DNA of 64,000 nucleotides. Source: Penicillium oxalicum (lineage: Eukaryota > Ascomycota > Eurotiomycetes > Eurotiales > Aspergillaceae). The notes beneath the pieces were generated by a model. The model saw only the letters and a list, made by a program, of their open reading frames with translations. It was not told the DNA's origin and did not search any database. The DNA lies in the NCBI RefSeq assembly GCF_001723175.1, contig NC_064650.1:806001-870000 (forward strand), written 5' to 3'. Below, one piece after another: positions 57,183 to 64,000 of this stretch (its first letter is position 1; each line of letters opens with the position of its first letter). Made by a program: the position numbers and the translations under genes.

Positions 57183-58143
57183 CTAATTAGAAATACGTCC
57201 AGGCAGTCTTTCAGATTCTGAAAAAGGTCCCTCGGTGGACTTTCCATCGGGTGTGCCGGGAACTTGGACATGACTCACCCGTTCTCCTACTGGTTGTCGC
57301 AACACACTCTCATACACCAAGTTGGGATTACCCATGACCTCAAAAGCAGGCTTGTCACCTTCAGGCATAAAAGATGCAACAGTTCGCTCTCGCATCCCCT
57401 CCACGCCATAATCCCGGGTTGGACCTCGCTTGGCGGCTTCCCGCTTCTGCTGAACACTACTGCGAACATACTCCAAGTAGGGGGGATTGCCCGGGTAAAG
57501 CACATTATCAGCAGCCAGGACCGAGCCCGGTCTAATCATACCGTGGTGCTCGCAGAGCTTCAGATCCGTCGTGTAAGCAGGCTTGTAATGGTCCAGAAAC
57601 AAGAGTTCAATCCTCGTCACCTCGCCGCTCCGGTATAGCTGGGCCAACGACTCGTCACTGCGGCCGACAATCACACGGACAAAATCGCGCAGTCCAGCGA
57701 GTTCGATGAGCATATTTGCAATGGCTGCCCATTCAGGGTTCAATTCGAGGCTGAGGTAGCGCGCGCCGCCATTTCGCCGGACGGCATCTCCGAAGAGGAT
57801 GGCCGAGTATCCCACGTAGCAGCCCAGCTCAATCATCACTTTGGGTTTGATCTCGTCGATGAGGTCCGTCACAATTTTTCCCTTGGACATGCCGACGGTC
57901 ATCATGTGATGGTCCGTTTCAAATTCGTTCATCAGATCCAACACCTTTTGTGGGCTGCCTCGGATATTCTCGAGGTTAGGTTGACCGTAGATAAAGTGCA
58001 AGAGCTTTGCTTCACGGCCGGCTTCGCGCTGAGTTCGGCATCTGATGTCAGGGCGGTGCAGTCCGTTGCATCAAAGTTGGTAAACTTACTGAGCGCTCTC
58101 CTGGCCGAGAGTGTGCCTGAGGAGGTGAAGCACGTGGTGGCAT
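57183..58143 (-). CDS. Catechol O-methyltransferase-like protein
   Basis: Two exons, 58143..58090 and 58028..57183, giving 299 residues. The first exon encodes 18 residues and the 61-nt intron has donor GTAAGT and acceptor CTCAG. The main frame has no ATG before residue about 42, so the upstream exon is needed. The family pattern is that of small-molecule O-methyltransferases of the catechol type: LLHFIYGQPNLENIRGSPQ, then MIELGCYVGYSAILFGDA (SAM-binding motif I), YLSLELNPEWAAIANMLIELAG and LLFLDHYKPAYTTDLKLCE with the metal-binding Asp. GMIRPGSVLAADNVLYPG follows. The enzyme should move a methyl group from SAM to a catechol-like hydroxyl with Mg2+. The 60-residue C-terminal extension is polar. 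It has no neighbour suggesting a secondary-metabolite cluster. Confidence 0.85.
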
Positions 58144-59655
58144 TGTCGGGGAGGAGATGTGGCAGCAAGACTACCGAAATGAGCCGTGCGATCTGGATGC
58201 GCTTAGACTTTCCAAGGGGTAAGAATCACCTATAAGTAGTAGAGTCTTCGAGGAGGTCTCGTTTACTTGAGGAGTAGAATGGGCGGGACCACTATCTATA
58301 AGTAGTCGATCGGAAAACGAACACTTAGCTAGACTTGACTTGTGTTTCAATTGACTCATAGGTATCGTCTGCATCTGTTACCAACGCCTGACCCGGATGG
58401 ATATCGCGTCGCCGTGTACACAGTCCGTTATCTGGACGAGAATTGGTTACGATGGAGACGCTCGAGTGAGACGTGTGCAACCCGAGCGAGAATCCGAAAG
58501 CTAGAGTATCCACAAAGACCGTACACGGTGGGAACTGCTCCACGTAGTCACAGTATCGTGAATCCCGTGCACAATGAATGGGCTCCAGCTCCCGACTATA
58601 CCACGCGTCGGCTCGGACGTAGAGTGCTCGGACATGGCTTTGGATGGAAATCATCACCGAGCATTTTCGGGGGTGAGAGGTCTACATCTCTGGCGGGTAT
58701 GAAAATAGCCGCCGCCCGCGGATACATGGAATTCGACCCGAACATCGATCAGAGTGATGATATCGCAACCCTTCTGGGGATGGGCAAGGCAAAGTTGCTG
58801 AGCTCTTCTGGGGAGGGATGAAAGAGGCCAGATGGCGAGGGGCATGGAGCATCCATGGAGTACCATGTGAACAAATCGAAACCTCCCCGACTGCTTAGAT
58901 TTCCAATTTTCCCCTTGCTTCGCTAAGGCTGTGCAGGTAGATCCATGCCATTAGGTGCCTTAGGTCCACCTGCACGATGATAAGGTCCCGTCACGCCGGA
59001 AAACCTCAATTACGTGGCCGTTGTGTTTGATAGAAATTTCCCTCATATGAAATCTCGGTTATCTCTTAACGCCCGGGAAGCGAGCGGGCAACTCTCCGTG
59101 TCTCGAATCAGGGCCCTGATGATGTGAAGTTCTCCGGCGCTGTTCCGGTCGAACTTGGTTTGCGACCTCTGCAGGTCCTGGGGAAAGAAACCTATTGATG
59201 ACGTATTGTATCGTGGCACGTCGCTTTCGTGTTGGATGCAGTGCCTCGACCGCCCGGAAGCAACGGAAACCCCTCAATGAAACAGCAACCCTGGTCGACT
59301 TGAGGTCTGTGAGGAGAGATTCTTTTGATCGTATCTTTGGGAACACGTAGAGGTACTAGGTACCCAAGGCTCAATACGAGCCATGCTGGCTCCAAAGCCA
59401 CCGAATCACACAGAAACTTCAAATTGGATGCAATATCATTAGATTCAAGTAACACAGATGAAGATCAAATAAGAGAAGAAATTAAAAAAAAAAGGGGGAA
59501 TCATCGCGACCAGATGAGTATGTGCTGTGCTGCTCGTCACCAGAGCCAGCGGGCTCGCCCGCCACCTGCAGCGTCGCTCAATCTAAAATACAAGGGTTGC
59601 GCGTCTGCCAAGAAGAAACCGGTTCCACCAAGAGATCGAGTCCGAAGCTTGTTGT
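58144..59655. other. Gene-poor spacer
   Basis: About 1.5 kb. The open frame of 159 codons at 58342-58821 (+) starts with GTG and shows no domain. The last 200 bases should hold the 3' UTR of the ankyrin gene. Nothing else recognised. Confidence 0.4.
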
Positions 59656-60339
59656 TTAGCATAGAATGATCTTCTGGGTCGCCACATTTGAGACATGACT
59701 CAAATCTGGACTGTGGAGATCAAGTAGCATCTTCATCAAATCTTGTTTCCCCGTCCCCGCCGCCAGCGTCAATGGCGTTTCGCCTCTGAAGTTTTGCATG
59801 TACGGATCCACGCATCCGGTGTCGAGCAGTTGCTTGACCACCCCGGTATGCCCCCTGTAGGTGGCCAGCGACAGGGGCGTCTCATCACGTGCGGTTCGAA
59901 AGTTGGGGTTGACGCCCGGGGTGGCCAGCAGAAGCCGGACCACCTGGTCGTGGCCGTGCCATGCTGCTAGGACCAGTGGTGTCTCCCCGCCGTAGGTGGG
60001 TAGGTCTGGATAGATGCCCTTTTGTGAGAGAAGAAGTGTGACGATGGCTTCGTGGCCATTTGCTGCAGCCCACGAGAGGGGGGTTCGATTTCCTTCTGAT
60101 CGAGCGTGGATGTTGGCTCCTTCCATCAATGCCTTCCGGACGGTGGCCTCGCGTCCATGTTCGGCTCCCCACAACAGCGCGGAGCTGTGATCTCTCTCCA
60201 CATTGTATTTGTAGAGGTAGCGATCGAGCAGGTTGTAGATACGGGAGTTGGTTTGTGCAAATCGGTGGATGTCTCTTTGCCAGGCCAAATGACTGGCGAT
60301 GGAGAGAAGAAGTTCATTAGGTAGGCAAAGGAGATCCAT
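59656..60339 (-). CDS. F-box-like protein with ankyrin repeats
   Basis: A single exon of 227 codons from the ATG at 60339. The N-terminus LLCLPNELLLSIASHLAWQRDIHRFAQ is an F-box-like helix pair. About four ankyrin repeats follow: SALLWGAEHGREATVRKALMEG, TPLSWAAANGHEAIVTLLLSQ, TPLVLAAWHGHDQVVRLLLATPG, TPLSLATYRGHTGVVKQLLDTG and a final TPLTLAAGTGKQDLMKMLLDL. Filamentous fungi carry many such F-box/ankyrin proteins; the F-box would join Skp1 in an SCF ubiquitin ligase and the repeats would bind a target. The target is unknown. No intron and no membrane span. The end after the last repeat is short, so this could be a truncated member of a longer family. Confidence 0.85.
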   Translation of the reverse strand: MDLLCLPNELLLSIASHLAWQRDIHRFAQTNSRIYNLLDRYLYKYNVERDHSSALLWGAEHGREATVRKALMEGANIHARSEGNRTPLSWAAANGHEAIVTLLLSQKGIYPDLPTYGGETPLVLAAWHGHDQVVRLLLATPGVNPNFRTARDETPLSLATYRGHTGVVKQLLDTGCVDPYMQNFRGETPLTLAAGTGKQDLMKMLLDLHSPDLSHVSNVATQKIILC

Positions 60340-62299
60340 TATTGAAAAGATAGAGGAGAGAAAAGAAAGGGGGGGGAGGGTATCAATTTGTGTCTGTTGT
60401 GGACTTGGAGATTGATCGTTGAATTCTCAAGTGAGATGGTGAATTGGAGGGTAAATTGTAAATTGTAAAGCTGAAAGCCTTAAATCTGAAGGCATCGACT
60501 TGTTCATGTAGTCTCTGAATCAAGGGATGAATCAATGAATTAATACTTCTCTACCCCGCCCCTGAGGGCTGATGTTTGACACTATCCGTTCTTCTCTTAC
60601 TTTTGCTTTTTTTTGGCTTTTTTTAATTGTCCTTATTTATTTTTTGGAGTTGGAAGGGTGGAAGTACTCATGAGAATGACCAGTGGACGAGGCCTCTCCA
60701 AGCCGATTTGCCGTCCTCTTTGGGTCTACTGGATCTTCTCCGCATCCTCGAATCCCAGTCGTCGACTGCATTAGGCTGCCAGGTACATGAAAAGTCGGTC
60801 ACTCTACCGAGTGTATGTATCATGTCGTAGGGTACAATCGTCCATCCACTGCCCAGTGGGGCTCCCCTTTCTGCAATGTTCGCATCACTACAGTTTGCCG
60901 CTTTTCATGCACACGGGACAAGTACTCAGTCGACGATTCAGGGGTCACCGGGTCATTGCTCAGTACATCTCAGTCCGGACGCGGACGCGGACATGGGACG
61001 GCTTGCTCCAAGAGTCACATGAACACTTTGATGGTCTGATCCGTTCAAGGTCAACAGGTTCCGAAAGACATCTAATGAGTACTCATGCCCACTGCGCTTA
61101 GTCCCACGCCAAAGCACAGCGTTCCACCACACCGGTTCTGATCGAGGACTGCAACTGCAGTATGAGTGGCCTTCATACAGTCAGACGGCGGCCCGAGCCC
61201 ACCTCTATTTGTCAACGTGGGCGGGCCACGATGGGAAGCTCCAGTGACCGCCCTTCCAAATATAGTACCCCCGAATCGCCGTCAATCTTCCCGTCTGTCA
61301 TCAAACCTTGTGGATTCGCCAATCAAGACTACTATAAGCACTTTATGCTTTCTTTGCACGAGTCTTGCCAGCAAAGCTAAACCAGCTCATGACTGGAGAA
61401 AAAGCGGGGGAAAAAGAGGGGAATGAGGGGGGGAGGCTTGTGGTTTTTTTTTTTTCTTTCTAATGCGGGACCGTGTCTAAAGTATATCTGTGTTCTCCGC
61501 AGCTGCCGGTTTGAGCTTTAATGAGGAGTATACGCGGGTTCCGGTAAGAGGCTTTGAGGAGTGTTGGGGTCAAATACATTGACTCCATGTAGGTATCGAG
61601 TTGATGTAAGGCTGTCTTTTTTTTGCCCAACCCGAACGTTTGTCTGGCCGGCCTTTCCTTGCCTTCAGCCCTCTGCCTTGCCTATGACCACGATGGTGAC
61701 ATACCACTTGCGGCATGATTCGTCGTCAATAAGTTCCACTGCGTGTCGTAGGTTGGAGGTGAATGCTCTTCATCGAGGCCCGCTGGGCAGGGATCACCCT
61801 GCTGTACTATTGCTCTTGAGTGTCTCCATACCAGTACCAAGTACCTGGTACGTCATACCTCGAGATGTGCGTCTCACCCTTCGTTCTTTCACCCGTCTAC
61901 TTATTGGCGGGGACAACGTCTATCGATTCATGCATACTAGAGCACAGCCCGGTGGATTCATCACCTCATCGCCATTCCGACACATTTGTACCCGATGTTC
62001 AGTGGCCATTGATGCTAACCCTAATTTAAAAATACTCATGCTGGGCATTGTTGCCTAAAGATCACGCACAACACACACAATTATTGTCTCTGTTGGGTTT
62101 GTTGATGGTGATTGCTGTAGTCGGTGAGCTATCTTCGATGTAGTCTCAATCATGTACATCTGCCCAGTGATGGGTCGAACCACACACACACACACACACA
62201 CACACAATTCTATTGATCAGGTTCAATTCAAGACCCCGCCACCAATTTCGGGGAAAGGGTTGGACAGTCCTTGTGTATGTGTTCTCCCAATCTCCTCTG
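60340..62299. other. Gene-poor stretch with simple repeats
   Basis: About 1.96 kb between two minus-strand genes. It has T-rich runs (60609, 61445, 61617) and a CA repeat at 62181-62206. Open frames at 60787, 61162 and 61561 (+) are short, without domains, and probably random. The part next to 60340 should be the promoter of the ankyrin gene. Confidence 0.4.
62181..62206. repeat. (CA)n microsatellite
   Basis: A pure run of 13 CA dinucleotides, about 95 bases after the stop of the right-edge gene. Confidence 0.95.
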
Positions 62300-64000
62300 C
62301 TAAGTCTTGTTGGTGGTAGGGAGTTTCCACGACTCAAATGACAGCGTCTTGCCCTCTCGGAGAGCAATCTCACTCTCAGTTGACAGGTCATAGTTGACCA
62401 CTGTGGCCACATGCCCCTCATCAAACGTTCCAAGACCCTTGAACATAAACACATCGCCCGCAGGTAGGATAATGGAAGTTTGGAGCCCCTTTACGAGATC
62501 GGTCATCGCATTGGCCGAGGTGGCGGCCAGGTCTTGAACCACCTTTTCGGGCATACTCAACATGTCACGAAGCTCGTCATTCCACAACCCTGTAAAATCC
62601 CAAAAGGCGACCCAGCCGCCTGTACTTTGGGTGCGCCAGGTACCGGGCTGGCCATCCTGATCGGGAGCTCGGTCATGTGCCTTGATCTTGCCGTCTCCAT
62701 CAAGATGATCTGCACATTGATCGAAAACGGTAAAACTACCTCGGTTGATGTTGTCGGTGCCAAGCGAGAAGCGATATTGGAGATTGGTCCAGGACTGAGT
62801 GACGTGAATCTCCTCCCAGTCGTTGTCATCTGTGTATCATACACCTTAGTCACCATGCGCCATGTGGGACGGGAAGGGAGGGGGAGTCGAATGGAAGACT
62901 TACCGTCAATATTGGGTTTACGGAGCCACATCCAACTTGCCCGCTTGCGGTACCCGCATAGCTTTAGCCAGACCCGAGAAACAACCTGGAAGTCAATCCT
63001 TCGCTTTTCGTTTTCGGTGGCATTAGTGTCCCGATTCTTGTAGCTGACTTCCACGGAGGTTTTCACTGCATCTCAAAGTGAGCTAAGAAGTCATGAAAAA
63101 GCTGGATCGCGGAGTCTCACATTCAACTCTCATTAATTCCAGAGGATCCCCGCACAGTGCATCGACTGATGTGACAATCATTCGCGTTTTGATCTCCGTG
63201 TCCCATTTGTACGTCGTGTCCCGGGAGATATTGCGGTTGGTCTTGTTCACGACCCAGTCATGGGGAGCAAAGCCATAAGGCGAAAATTGATAGGCGTCAA
63301 AATGATCATAGACTCCTGACTCAATTCGCTTGAAGATGGTAGAAGGCTCATTGTAGAAGCGGGGAGCAATGTAACTGCCAATCCAATGATTCATGAAAAT
63401 ATCCTGTGAGATGGCGAGAATCCCATCGGCGGATCCAGGGGTAGCCTTGATCTTCATCTTTCCGAAAAGATTGGGATCAAACCTCCCGGGAGTGTCCACA
63501 TTGTCATTGAATTGTCTTCCCGCGTCGGGCTCGACAAAAGTCGGGGGCTTCTGGTCCCGCTGCGTCAAAAGACAGAAGTTGAGTGTCCCCTTGGTCATCG
63601 ACGACGGGTCTGCCTTGGAGAGTGTGCAACGAAAATCAGATGGAGTGAAGTATCGAAAGGTCTGGCCGGTCCCTGACGCGGCCGCAGGATTGTACTGTGC
63701 CGGAGAGGGATTTTTCTGGGAGATTGTGTAGCCCAGAACGAAGGGATTGTGGGGTGTGGAAACTCCGTCCACTGTGACCTTCTGCTCACTACCAAACTGA
63801 CGGTTGAGCAGATTGATGATCTCTTCTACCATGTTGAGGCCGGTGTGGGCATCCTCTGGCGAGGCATTTGGATTAACGAGACGGAAGGTACTGGCAATCT
63901 GGGCACTCGAAAATGCACAGAAGATAGTGGACACGCGGAAAACACTCGAATCCACGTAATCTTGGAGCTTTTCCTTGGTTTTACCGCCCACGGCCACCGG
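62300..64000 (-). CDS. Protein of unknown family, 3' part (cut by right edge)
   Basis: Three exons are visible: >64000..63121, 63065..62904 and 62829..62300, about 520 residues; the start lies outside. Both introns have good ends (donors GTGAGA and GTAAGT, acceptors GCAG and ACAG) and keep frame. Sequence is folded-looking and not low complexity. Notable stretches are VFRVSTIFCAFSSAQIASTFRL, YFTPSDFRCTLSKADPSS, DPNLFGKMKIKATPG, MNHWIGSYIAPRFYNEPST, DHFDAYQFSPYGFAPHDWVV, VVSRVWLKLCGYRKRASWMW, GGWVAFWDFTGLWND and LPAGDVFMFKGLGTFDEGHV. No signal peptide or membrane span is seen in this part. I do not recognise the family and give no function. Confidence 0.75.

Noticed and set aside
58342..58821. 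A 159-codon plus-strand frame
   Set aside because: Starts with GTG, has no domain-like sequence, and no splice signals support a gene.

Overview
The window is fungal nuclear DNA, most likely from a filamentous ascomycete of the Eurotiales (Aspergillus/Penicillium relatives). The reasons are a RodA-type class I hydrophobin, many short (about 50-130 nt) GT-AG introns with fungal donors such as GTAAGT, GTGAGT and GTATGT, compact one-gene-at-a-time organisation with no operons, and clear fungal orthologues of Vps17, Mef2, Gcs1, Rpt2, Ubc1, Ccl1 and Arb1. I found no transposon, virus, CRISPR, rRNA or convincing tRNA. All exon boundaries are my own splice calls from reading frame, GT-AG consensus and remembered family conservation; no alignment was run.

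Layout. 1-9.3 kb: partial vps17 (-), mef2 (+), the ArfGAP gcs1 (-) and a two-RRM/RGG RNA-binding protein (-). 9.3-20.7 kb: gene-poor, with a Ser/Thr/Lys-rich protein (-), a DUF2985 membrane protein (+) and two long stretches without recognisable genes. 20.7-25 kb: hydrophobin (+), thioredoxin (-) and MFS sugar transporter (+). 25.6-33 kb: a GRAM/VASt sterol-transfer protein (-) and an MIT plus coiled-coil protein resembling Atg38/NRBF2 (+). 34-41 kb: an 11-exon secreted GH3 beta-glucosidase (-) and a NIPA-type transporter (-). 42-49.3 kb: WDR70-like WD40 protein (-), proteasome ATPase rpt2 (-), E2 enzyme ubc1 (+) and cyclin H ccl1 (+). 50-58.2 kb: ABCF ATPase arb1 (-), HPP membrane protein (-), Gfo/Idh/MocA oxidoreductase (-) and catechol O-methyltransferase-like protein (-). 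59.6-64 kb: F-box/ankyrin protein (-) and a multi-exon protein of unknown family running off the right edge (-).

Most genes are housekeeping: membrane traffic (vps17, gcs1, the Lam-like and Atg38-like genes), translation (mef2, arb1), the ubiquitin-proteasome system (rpt2 and ubc1, head to head) and transcription (ccl1). Secreted and accessory functions (hydrophobin, GH3, MFS, O-methyltransferase) are scattered, and I see no biosynthetic cluster. I did not find a clearly new system. The most useful observations are two apparent reading-frame breaks in conserved genes (gcs1 and ubc1), a membrane-anchored alternative N-terminus for the thioredoxin, the Atg38-like candidate, and the unknown protein at the right edge.
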